A DNA stretch of 64,000 bases from Solenopsis invicta (Eukaryota; Arthropoda; Insecta; Hymenoptera; Formicidae). The notes beneath the pieces are model-generated. The model saw only the letters and a program-made list of their open reading frames with translations. It was not told where the DNA came from and ran no database searches. Every line of letters starts with the position of its first letter. Position 1 is the first letter of the stretch. Made by a program: the position numbers and the translations under genes. Positions 25,101 through 38,168 of this stretch are shown one piece after another. Where the stretch lies: contig NC_052664.1 of NCBI RefSeq assembly GCF_016802725.1, forward strand, positions 21,658,405 to 21,722,404, read 5' to 3'.

Positions 25101-28100
25101 ATACCAATGAAGTAGTGAGTACAAATTTATCTACACAACAGTGCGATTATAATTGAAAATGTATGTAATTTAAATACAATACAATGTTTTCATTTAAATA
25201 ATTATTTAACAGAGTTTAGGATTTCCTGAGGATAGTCCAACATTAAATAAAGATTTCCTAACAGTGTTACGTTATACCAATGGATCACAATGTCCCGAGA
25301 ATCCAGCTAAAACGATTTCTTCAAATTTCACATTTATTTGTAATAATAATAATCAGGTAATAAAATATGTAAAACCAGAAATTTCTTTGATAAATGTACC
25401 GTTTAATTTGAAATTGAATTTTTGAATTAAAGACTCTGAACGAAAGTCATTTTGTTACAGCTTTATTTATCATTAAAGGATTAACATCTGTAAAAAGAAG
25501 TCTAAAATTTTACTTAAGTGTATACATAAAATCTAATTTATTTTATAAAGTCTAGTACATTTTTATGTTTTTCATGTTTCAGGGACTTCCAGTATATAAA
25601 CACTATATTAATTGTACTTATGTATTTGAATGGAATACTAGCATAGCATGTGGAGCTGTAATAGGAAGTTGGTCGGCACCGTGTATCATAAGGGATAATT
25701 TCCTTTCATATGAATATGATTTTTCTCTGTTATACAAGAAGAAACAAATATATTATGTAAGTTTAAAATATGAATACAACTTTATAGCGATCTATGTACA
25801 TTCTATCTAACTTTAAATAATTAGATTATTACTAACAATATCCTTTGCATGTAATATACATTGCATACAATGCACATGTAAAAAATGCAAGCAATATCAA
25901 TATACTTCGAAAAAGTTTATAAGATTAAAACTATAGGTGAAAAGCAAACAAGGCACGGAATATGCTTTAAATATTTGTGGTGGAGAGAAATATTGCAGCG
26001 GTTCTGCTGTATGTCACGAAGACAATGGTTATGGATCGCTGAGAAGTGTGATTTTTGATTATAGCCGTGACGATGTGAAACTTAAATATTCAAATGGCAG
26101 TAAATGTAACAACAGTGAGTACAGTTAAATACTCTTGTTCCATTTATGTATTCATGGTTAATTATTCATTGTGTATCAAACATTACATTTTCTTGCAATA
26201 GGTTCTTACACGTCCGAAGTAAGATTTATATGTAATGAATCCATGGGCATTGGTGCACCGAAAATGCTGTTGGTAAGTCAAACTTATATAGACATACACA
26301 GTAATTTCTCGCCAAAACATGAAAGAAAAATTTCAAAAGTAAGATATAAGAAAAGGTATAAAAATTGAAACTTTAAAATTTTATTTTTACACAAAAAATT
26401 TTTATTTATGTAAATAAAAAAACAATATATTTATAACACAAATATGTATATAAAGTATAAATTTATAAATTTAAACTTACTTTCGAAATTTTCCTCCTCT
26501 TATTAACTATGCATGACTTTCGTAGTTTATTTTTACACAATTTACATTTGTTTACAATTCCCTAGCAAGAATGTCTAGGGAAGACGTTACTTATTGCAAA
26601 TTTGTAATTTTGAAAATCTAATATGCAATTAATTCTTGACTTATAAATTTACCTACATATACAAACATTGCGTACAATAAACATATATGTATAATATACA
26701 TATCTATAATTCACTCATTCTTCACTCATTACTTCGGTTCATGATTTTAATGTGCAATATATATATATAAAATACGGCACGTTACAGATTTTTATATACA
26801 AATATAATATCAAATCATAAAAATACGATTATATTTGCAATATTTATACATCTATATTATCATCATACAATTTTGCATCTTTTCATATCATAACGTAAAT
26901 CTGTTACAATTTTTATTATGTTCTTATAATATAATCGAAAAAAATTAAACACGCGCGGGTGCTTTGATCTCTCATAGGAACAAATATATATACCTATTTC
27001 GAATTAGTCCAAAAAAATGGAGACGTGAAAGAATATGCATTAAAAAGATACCAAGATACTTTGTATTATATGTATTTGGATATCGATGCATGAAAGTATT
27101 TTCTAAAGCATAATTAATTGTTTATCAGGTACTGTCTTAATAACTTTAATTTATACTGGGTGTTTCCTATTCCTATTATATCGTTGTCTAATAAAAATTG
27201 ATAAAATAATTTGTTCTTAAATGTCGATACTAATAAAGTTATAGAAAACACCTTATATAAACTTATGTAAAAAATATATTTATATTATATAAACTATATA
27301 TTACATAAACTATTTTTTTATCATAATATTAACGCATTATATACACAGATATATTTTATGACTAAATTAAGTGCATCACAATACATAAAATAATCCTTGA
27401 GTATTTTTTTATAAAAACTATTAAAATGTACCTTAAACTTATAGTACCTATTACATAAAAAAAAACTATATATATCAAATATGCATTTTAAAATAGTATG
27501 CAGGAGTAGTAAACATTTCATAATATGTAATATTCATGTAATCAATACTATTTTCTAACAGTTTACAAAAAATTTATTGTGGAATCTTAAACGATACGAA
27601 CTTGAAGGAGGTAATCTGCAGAAGTTTAAATTTTAAGTACGTATCTTCTGACTAATCGAAATAATTTTCAGATATTTCTTGAAAATCTCTAACGAATTCG
27701 AATTGTTGGATGCACTAATGAACATTATTTATGCTTATTATTAAAACTGTTGTAAATTGGTCCAGTCTAACTATAAAATGAAATAATATAAACATCTTGA
27801 ATAATACAATGCTTATTTTACCAAACAGCACAATAAATTGTACTGAGTATTTTGCAGTTAATCTGTGTATATATTTTAATTTACGTATGTGTATATATTT
27901 ATGCTATACACAAAAAGATAAACATCTGTTCATATTTTTATATTAAACACATGATGATTGATCGTGCACTGATTCGCATTAGTGTATCCAACTGAACTTG
28001 TTATTGGACAGACATCAACACAACAAATGTTCAAAATATATACAACATAATATTTTATTCAAGTTACTTGAGTAGCTTTTCATTAAAATTATTTAATTGT

Positions 28101-31100
28101 ATAAGAATTGATAAAAAAATCGATAAAATATACTATTATTTATATTCTTATAGTGGGTTTAATCTAACATCAGTCAGTTGTGCATCACACATTTTTTCCT
28201 GCTTTTTTTTTGCTTTTGTGAGTTTGTATTTTTAGTTGTTTTGTCTGAAGATTCTAAATTAAGATCAAACCTTCTCAAAAAGAAAAAAAAATAAATATCA
28301 AAATGTTTTTGCATAGAGTTAACATACTTGTATATCAAATACGTATCTGTAAATGATTACTATAGTTACTATAGTTATTATTTTATACATAGATACTTCT
28401 ACTTTCATGCTATCAGACAAGACACTCTTTATTATCATGTTTTGTTAAATGTTCGGGTGAGAGAATAATCGCGATATTTCCATTCAACTTACACGTGGAT
28501 TCTCGTGGATACCCGTTCAAAAATTGATTCTCCGACTCTTTATCACTCATAAACTTTTTAAGCGTGTCGGCCGGAGGTGTGGTGTTGGGTGGGGTCTCGG
28601 GAAGCCCAGTCGGGTAGATAAGTTCCTTTTTATCTCCGTTCGCTAGAACCAGTTGGTGATTCTCAAAGATTTTTTTTCCGGCGGCGACGCTGTTCCTCGT
28701 GAGTTTAGGTTCATGCGGTAGCGCGTATCTCAATTTGTCCCAAAACCAGGGATCTCCCCATTTGACATATGTATTCATACTTATGTACGCCTTCAGTTCT
28801 GGATCCAAGTCGTCGGTAGGTCCGATATCGCCGTATAGGATTAATATCACTCGCGCCCGACCTTCGCTCAACGCTTGACTGTGGGCAGCTCGAAATTCCA
28901 TCCTTCCCCAGATGCTCTCGAGGAAATTCGGTGACAGCACCACTATTGTCCGCCTGGAATTTTCCACGGAGCTGGCAATATTCGCCGGTATCCATTCACC
29001 CGCTAACCAATCCCGATAGTGAAGGCACAGCTTGAATGGCGTCGGACCGTTCTCCAACTTGGACACTAGTTCGTTCACGACAAAATCATGATCTTTGTGC
29101 GAGTAGCTCACGAACGCATCATACAATTTCTCCTTATCCAATTCTTCTTCTGTTACAAACCATAGACACCACTGATGTGCGAAAAGCCACACTTTAATTT
29201 GTCGTTGGTATTTGTAATAGAGTAATCCGATGAGACCAATGAAGCATCCCGTAAAAGCGATTACTACACTAATGGCGATCATCATTGTGATATCCAACGG
29301 ACAAAAATCAGCATTGAAGGACATGTCCGATATAGAAATATTCTTTCCTGGGCATGTCACTTTATATAGAGCGTGCGTCCTCGCATGTTTCTGAATAAAA
29401 TCTTGAAACTCTTTAGCGTCACAATCGCATTCCCATGGGTTTTCATGTAACGTCAAAGTAGTTAAATTCGTAGAATTGTTTAAAAATTCTAACACATTAG
29501 GTTGTATTCTTGACACATTGTTGTTATGTAGTTCCAAGACCTGAAATAGAATTTGATATTAATTTTTAATTAAAGCAACTTAATATATTTTTTTTCATCA
29601 TCACTTTTTATACAGGATGATCTAAAAAAATTAATTGATCTGGAGACCCTTTTATTAATTATATACATATAGTATCTTTTATTTATTTTTTAGTGAAAAC
29701 ATTTTTTTAGAGTTCTTTAGATAATTTTTCAGATTTTTTATATAAATTGAAATACCTCACAAAAGTGCTGAGAAAATTTACCTTTTTTTTCCTAGAAATC
29801 TTCATACATATAATTTCTGTGAAATTTTCCGAGATTTTTTATTCTATAATTTTTCCGAAAAGTTTTTTTTTAAATTTTCATAAATTTAAAATATGATAAA
29901 AATTTAAATATTATGACCGGTAATATCGTAGTTGTAAATAAATTTCAATCTTCGATTGAAAATGTAATTAATTACAGATTCATAATGAAAGATTAAAACT
30001 TATATAAGACTATGAATACTGGCCTATGAGAATTTCTTTCAATGTTTTTATGAATATCTACCTTTGATTTTTTGATTCTTTTTTTTTTTATAAAACATTC
30101 TAATTTCTATCTTACAAATAAAAGATTAAATTTATGCACCTGTAGTGTGTTGGATAATCCATTCAGAGAAATTTCAGAAATACTGTTGTGAGATAAAAGA
30201 AGCTTTTTCACTGATTTATATCCCAGTGCTTTCAAATCGGGCATACGAGTTAATCGGTTGCCGGAGAAATTAAATTCGAATTGGAAGAAATCGTTGGATT
30301 TGTTGATGACATTTGATGCACTAGTCAAGTTTCTATAAGAGCAATTAAATAGAAACGCTTTATCCTCGGGCCTCACGAAACATTCGCACTTTTCGGAACA
30401 AAATTTGGGACGCGTTTCCATACACGTTAATGATTCAGATTTCAAATTCGTAACGGGCACGTTTTCCAACTCCTTCGGTTTTTGACAAGTTAAATTATTT
30501 TTTGTTATATGAAAATATTTTTGGACTTTGGGATGCATTCTGCCTTCTATGTAACGAAGAAAATCATACAAGTTGCAATCGCAATCTAGCGGATTATGAT
30601 CCATTATTATTATTACGTTGCGTTCATTTGTCTGATAATGCACGAATTGTTCGGCATCATGTAAATAGATATGTTCTATTTTATTATAAGACAAGTCCAC
30701 CTTGATATTATCTGATAAAAATTGTACATCTGAAGTCTGAAATTAGAAAAGAAAAAGTACTGTTAAATATTATCGTCCTTACAAATACTTAATAAATCTA
30801 TGTCACATCTAGTTACATCAGCTTCAGAGATATTTCTTCCCAGATATTTTTACTTACGGTTATAGAAGATATATAGTTGTATTTGAGATCTAATTTTCGA
30901 AGTTTTAAGTTGCTCACAATCCAGTCGTTATATATTTGCGAAATACTGTTATTGACTAGATACAATTCCTCCAAGTTTGTGCAAGGATGGAAAGGTGACT
31001 GTCTGTCAGATGGTTCAAGAATATCTTGAAAAGGATCATGTAATGTAAGAAAATTGTTGGAAAATTTAGCAATTTTCAAGTTTGATATGTATCCGAAACT

Positions 31101-34100
31101 TCGGGTGGAAATAGTCGTCAGCTGATTTTCTTCCATATTTAATTCCTTCAGATTGTTCAATCCATTGAATAGATACCTGCAAAAAATCATGTATTGTTAA
31201 AAGTATAAGAAGACAATTTCACGTAACTTTTGTATAATAACAGTTTTAAACGTACGTGGAAATGAAGGTAAATCGATTTTTCGATAAATCTAATTTTATT
31301 AATTTGCTGGTATTGAAGAAGATATTGTCAGGCAATTTGTCAAGGTCATTGAAACTCAGCTCTAATATTTGTAGTTCCTTCAAATCTCGAAATATATGCA
31401 CAGGTAAGGTTCGAAGATAATTTCGCTCCAAATTGATATCAGTCAACGAATTGCATCCCCAGAAAATATCCTCCGGTAGTCTGAGCAATCCGTTCTTTTT
31501 CAATTTCAGTTCCTTCAATTCCGTTAAATTAGCAAAAAATGCATTTGGTAGGGTGGTCATATTTCTCTTGTTTTCGAATAAAGTGAAAGTTTTTAACTTT
31601 GTGTTACTTCGTAACAAATTTTCCGGTAAATGTGTAAAATTGTTTCGAGCTAAGTTAAGTCTCTCAAGTTTTTCGAGCTTCTCAAAAATTTTTTCCGGTA
31701 ACTTGACCATGTAATTTGAGTTGAAATCGAGGGTCTTAAGAGCGACAAGTTCATCGAAAATCCCTGCCTGAAATTCGATTAAGTGATTTTTCCATAAATT
31801 GAGATACGTCAGATTTTTCAGATTGTCAAACGTGCCCGGTTCTATTGATTGTAGAGCATTGTCACCCAATTCGAGCGACTCCAATCTAGGGGTATGGTTG
31901 AAAAATCCCTTAACTAGGTGTAAGTTGTTGTCGCGCAAATTGAGTACCCTTAAGTTGATTAAATCGGCTAACAGATCTTTGTCCACGAAGGATACATTAT
32001 TACTCGATAAGGTCAGAGACTTCAAATTTTCGAAGTCAGCTAAATGATGCTTGACCAGGGCAGAGCTCAAATTTTTGTACGATTGAAAGCTTAGTATTTC
32101 TATGCCGGTAACACCTAGCCTTTTTGTAATTTCGCCCAAACTATTGTTCATCGGTAAATCACACATTTGGAAGGATATCCTTTCGATATTCTCCGGCGTG
32201 TAGGATGACACATCCATATTGAAATCTGACCATTCTGGTGAGTTATCACATTGGATCTACGCAAAAAAAACATTAATGCAAATTTGATCCCGAAATTCAA
32301 AAACCCAGAAACAGCATGGAAAATTTATGAAAATGTACGCTTATGTCATGTTAATGCAGAGATTTCTATACTTTTTTTTTTAATTTCTATATTTTTTTAA
32401 AGTAATATTACAACAGGATATTATAATTCCAAATAATTGGAAAAAATCTAAAACGAAAATGAAATAAAAAATACATTAGATAGCACGAATATTCGTAAAT
32501 TAATATGCTTTTTCTCACATTTTAGTTTTATGTTTTTGTGGAATGATTAAAAGAAAACGTGATTAAAAGAAAATGAGAAACTTCATCAAATACCAAATAA
32601 AATATTTCTATTTCATAATCACTGAAACTAAAAATCTTCGTGATCTATGTCAAAATTCTTCAGAATACGAAGAGCTATCAGTCGTTGACATTTAATTTTG
32701 TTTGATAGTGATATTGGAAGACGTACTTGTATATATTGTCTTGGTTGAATATTCACGATAAACTTGCCGTCATTCTTTACCAGACAACTTATCTCGATTC
32801 CTCCATTGCGATCATATGCGCAGCGGCATTCCTGATTTGATGGGCAATGAAAAGCGGAAACGCTGCCCAAAACAACAGCCAATATCACAAATATCGCTTT
32901 GCGAACGATCATCTTTTTAAGTGAATTTAGTCTGATTCTTAGCTTAACGTCGTTAGCCCGTCACCTGTTTAAACAAATACAAAGACACATTTTTATTATT
33001 ATATATTATTTTATTATACAATTTCTTTCAGTTTTTATTCTTAAGCACAAATCTCAATTATGAAGTGCAACACCACAAAAATTGGAAGCGTTATGGGTTA
33101 GATAAATGTAACATTTTCTTTTTTTTTTTTAAATAAGCTCTCTTGTCTTTTATAGTTGCGATTTTTTTTTTTTACGTCATCGTGTAAAATAACAAAATTT
33201 GTATACATAATTAAAATATAAATTTATATCCAGGCACGTATAAATTTCTCTTGTGTGTATGTATAAGAAAATACAATTTGAATCTATATCAAGTTTTATT
33301 TATAGATATATTTTTTATTTGATATTTTGATATCAAATATATAGCACAGTGCAGCAAGGGTAAAAGAAATCGTGACATTAAAAAAAATTTTTTGTCTTTG
33401 TATGATTGAAATAAATGAATTTTAAAATCTTTAAATAAAAATAATATCCATAAGATGATAGTAGATAGAAGATCGCAAGATTCCTGGAAAATTCCTTAAT
33501 GTATTACAAACGAGATAATTGCAAACGAGATGATTGGAAACTATTAAACGATAAAAAGCTAGATCACGATTCTTGGAATTTCCCTAAACCGGAATCTCAA
33601 TCACGTTATATATATATATAAAAAAAACCATTTATGATGTACCATGGTGTACCATGCAAGAAACCATATTTTTTTATTTCCTCTTCCTCGCAGAAAATGT
33701 GGCATTTTATTTGAATTATAAGCTGATAGATCGAAAGAACTTCTGGCACAAAGTGACATATGATTTATTTGCAATCTTGCAAGAATTATTTTGTGTATCT
33801 CTCTCGTGGTTGATGAGAAAAACAGTATTATTATGAGTCTATTTCCTAGAACTTTACTGCAACTTATTTGCAATTCATAGGAATCGTATATTTTATGCCT
33901 TTTTTTATTTATTTATATCTCGTTGATAAAAACCATCCACAAGCTATATAGTATAGGTAAATCCACGTTTACGTAAATTGTTATACATCCTTATCTATGT
34001 AAATAATATTTTCGCAGAATTGTAGTTAACAATTAGTTAACAGGTTACTGTACAACGAGGAAAAGGCTGCAAAAATCAATTCTTTCTTATCAATGGAAAT

Positions 34101-37100
34101 TAATCCAAACTGAAACGATAGAATCAATTACTTTGCAGCAAAGAATATACAAATATAGATAAATACGTATACACAAGATAGTCCTAAATTCTCAGTTTTA
34201 AAAGCAGAGGTTCTTCTTAATTATTTATTATTTCATAATTGTACTGTGGGTGCACACTTTCAATTTTTATGTTGTAAAAAATAAAATTGATTTTAATGGA
34301 ATTTGATTTTAATTTTTATGAAAATTATGCTTGGAATAAAATTGATCAACAAAATCTTCATTTGTTACATTAAATTTAGTAAATTTCATTTCTAGGGATT
34401 TAAAAAAAATTCGAGATTTTTCAATTATCCATGTAAAGTCAATGTGAGACTTACACTTGATACGAGACTCTGTTTCTTCATTCAAGAAAATTTCAATTTC
34501 TTTAATAATGTATTTTAATAAAGTATTAATAATACATGCGCAATCAATGTCTAACAAATGTTATAGCTATAAAATAATTGTAGGGTCAAAGATAATTTAA
34601 GAAAATCACTGAAAATTTTTAATATGTTAATATATTTATTTTTTTCCATGTATATATGTTATTTCATATGTCATTACATATGTTGTAGTATTGTTTGACT
34701 CACATTAAGTACATTTTAAGTAATACATAGTAATGTTCGACTCATATTGAGTATAACTTGAGTAATAGTATGAAAATAGCATTATGAACATGCGAAAATG
34801 ATACGCTATCACTAGGACTGATTGTTATTATCTTTCATTCAAAAAACTATTGTGCGAAATGTTTTCAAGCACAACTTTTTCTTAGATTATTTGTTGTTGA
34901 ACAGATTACACGGTTGAGAACATTTTGTTAAACTTGAGAAATCTAATTCGCATATATCGCTGATAAACGTGATAACCGGTGAGATATTGGCCATATGTAT
35001 TTAAACGCAAAAAAATAACACGTTCGAGATTTTATCCATTAAATTCCATAATTCTGACGGATGATTGCGACATTTTCAACAATCTTAAGAACATAAAAGG
35101 TACAGAGTGACACAACGATTATAAAGGTATGCGAATGAAGCCAATTAATGTTTATTTCTACCAATCAGGTTCGTAACTAATCAAAAAGTTAAAAGTTAAA
35201 TAATTAAGTTAAAAAGTTAATAACTTTTAACTTACAGCTAGTTAATTTAAAAAAATTTAATTAAATTACTTTTTTAATTTTTTTTAACTTATAGTTATTT
35301 TTTAAACATATAAACTTTAATTTATTAACTTCTTTCTAAGCTAAAAATTTATTTATATAAAAAAATTATAATAGACAAAATATATTCTCGCATAAAAAGA
35401 ATATTTCTTTGTTGTTTTATATAAACTTAATTTAAATAAAATATTTAATTTGATAGTCTATATTATAATTATTTTGAGTAATCAAACTTAAAGAATTTCT
35501 AATTCAATATGAATAATGCTTTTTAAAATTAATTTTTAATGTAACTTACAATTAGTTTAATCTTAATATAACATTTAACGTTATTAAATTGATTTTATAA
35601 GCCATTGACTTTAACTTGATTTAATTAAAAAAATATATTAACTTATCCAACTCTGTTACTATACATATAACTCGGTAGATTAATTTTAATCTTGATTTAA
35701 CTTATTTTGTCTTTCCCTAATTCTTAAAACTAGAAAAGGATAAAAAGGCAATTAAACCAAGATTAAAATTAATTTTACATTGAAGTAGACATTAATGTTC
35801 TTTTGTAGTAAATCATGTTCCTATCAACTTTATTTTATTGGTTTAATTTTTTTATCAGTTATACATATTAAATACAGAATTTTTGCTCGTGTTTGTTAAG
35901 CAAAATTGGAAATATAGTTATACAATGTCTCAATTAATTATTAATTATAGAAAGAAAGTGGCAGATTAATTTATAGAAAGAAAAAGACAGAAGTTTTGAA
36001 TTTTTTAATTTTTATTTTTTACTTATTATTTGATCTAGGAATATGTTTTACAATTCTTTGCTCAAAGAAAATTCAGTGACTCTAAAGCTTAAAAAAGAAA
36101 TATTAATTTCCCTTTAAGGTCGATAAATTCTCATTAATTTATGAAAGTGTTATGATGGATAATTTCTGCGTAAAAAGTGATAGTGATAACATATGATCTT
36201 TGCTTACGTCTGTTTTTCAAACTTCTTCTCTTTTTACATATCTATCATTAATATACAGGGTATTCCATAACTCTTAATTAATATTTCAGGCAGTGAAAGA
36301 GAATGGACATTTTGAACCCCCGAATTTCTTTTCCAATTTTGGCTCAGACTATTATTTACCAAGTCATTAACGATTGAAGTTGATTATCAATCATTAATAA
36401 TAGTCTGAGCTAAAATTGGGAAAGAAATTTTTATTTCAAAATTCCATCCTCTTTCACATATTAATTAAGAGGATATCCTGTATACAGTTAAGCTTATTGC
36501 GCATTGAAAAACAACAGAAACATGGAATAACAACAGGCAATAGGTTTTAATCAATCAGAAGCCGCGAAAAATATCTGCGAATCAATCAGAAGTTAAGAAA
36601 TCTATTGTCTGTTGTTATTCCCTGCTCCTGTATTTTTCATTGTTCAACAGGCTTTATATACACAAAATTAACGTGGACTTACGTGGAATATCCTCTTTTT
36701 TTTGTTTCTTTTACTAATTTTATATAACTTTATATTTACATGACTTGTAGAATGTCGCTTATTCCTCTTATCGGAGATTGTTCGGAGCACGCGCTTTCAA
36801 CAGTTTAGCGTCCAACGTTTCCCAACGTCACACTAGTTATCAACAGAAGAAAAAAAGGGGTTGATAGACACAGCGATCCAAAGTTCGTAGGCGAGAGTAT
36901 ATCTCAATTCCGCGATACGACGTCTCTCCTCTCTCTCGCTTTCATCGCTCGTGTCTATCTCGGATAACTTTCAATTGTTCCCGCGTTATATAAAACCAGG
37001 AATCCGGACTTGTAATTCCGAACGCGTCGTGAAACCACATCGCGTTGCCAGGGCATTTCCCAAAGCAATGGTAATACTTAGCATCGATTACCGAGCCTGT

Positions 37101-38129
37101 TAGATCGTGAGGGAAAACCGGGCACAGAAACTCATCGATTTACTTTACACCGACGAACTTTATATCGTTGCAACAAATAAAAAAAAAGGAGGAAGATAAA
37201 AAAGTGGTATATCCTGTATAATTCCGACGACGTTCGGCCGCGATCATCGACGAAACCGCGAGTCGTGTGTGGATCGTCCTTGACGCGTTCCTACACGAAT
37301 GAACGAACGCTGTTTACGTCACGAGCAGGGCCTGATTTACCCGGCACTGTATTACCAGACAGTGTATACTTATTCCAGAGATAGAGTAAAATTATACAAG
37401 TTCAAAGTTTGTAGAACTTACATGAACGTACATACATAAAAAAATAGAAAAAAAAATATGCACAGGTCGATTAGGGAACCTCCTCTTTTTTTTCAAGTCA
37501 ATTAAAAGTAGAATTTAATATAATAGAAATTTTTATTTAAGTCATATATAAATTTATTTTTATTTCCATTATAAATTATATTAACTTTTACAATTGTTGC
37601 GCATGTAATTTCACATGTTTCTTTTAGCAAATGCTTTAAGCACTCAGTAAACAAAAATGAATTGAAATGGATAGAAATAAATTCATTTGGACATTTACGA
37701 GTTCGCGCTTCAAATTTTTCGAATCCATTTGAATCTAAAAATAATATAATACGGATATGAATCCATCCAAATTTAAAATAATGAATAACTCATTTCGTAC
37801 TTTAATTCATTTGAATCCAAAAATAATGTAATGGAGACATGAATTCATTCGAATTCGAAATAATGAATAGTTTATTTCGTATTTCAATTTGTTATATCGG
37901 GATTCTAAAGCGCGAGCTCGAATAAATTAAACTGAATTGTAATTTTTAATTCATTTGAATTTATTTTTGTTTGCTTGGCAGGTGCATCATCAGGTCAGCT
38001 TTCTAGGTGAACTTTTTAATTCTTTTATTTCAAAGAAGAAATACAAATCTGCTTCATCTAACATAATTTACACAGTAAATTTCGCAGTATTGAAGTTTCT
38101 TTTTTTATTTTTGTTAGCTTGTAAAGCGT

Positions 38130-38168
<39 letters not shown>

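Noticed and set aside
26566..26608. Possible Lerp exon after TTCCCTAG (QECLGKTLLIANL)
   Set aside because: It stops at once and lacks the conserved Trp-x-Thr and second Cys of the repeat end.
26978..27093. Possible last Lerp exon after CTCATAG, reading YTYFELVQKNGDVKEYALK in one frame
   Set aside because: Its open frame needs phase 1, but exon 13 ends in phase 0, where it stops after nine codons. The exon at 40588 fits both phase and the CI-MPR repeat.
28711..28995. 94-codon minus-strand frame inside the Toll TIR exon
   Set aside because: It is an alternative-frame shadow of the TIR coding sequence.
31433..32047. Plus-strand frames opposite Toll exon 2
   Set aside because: They are antisense shadows of leucine-rich repeat codons.
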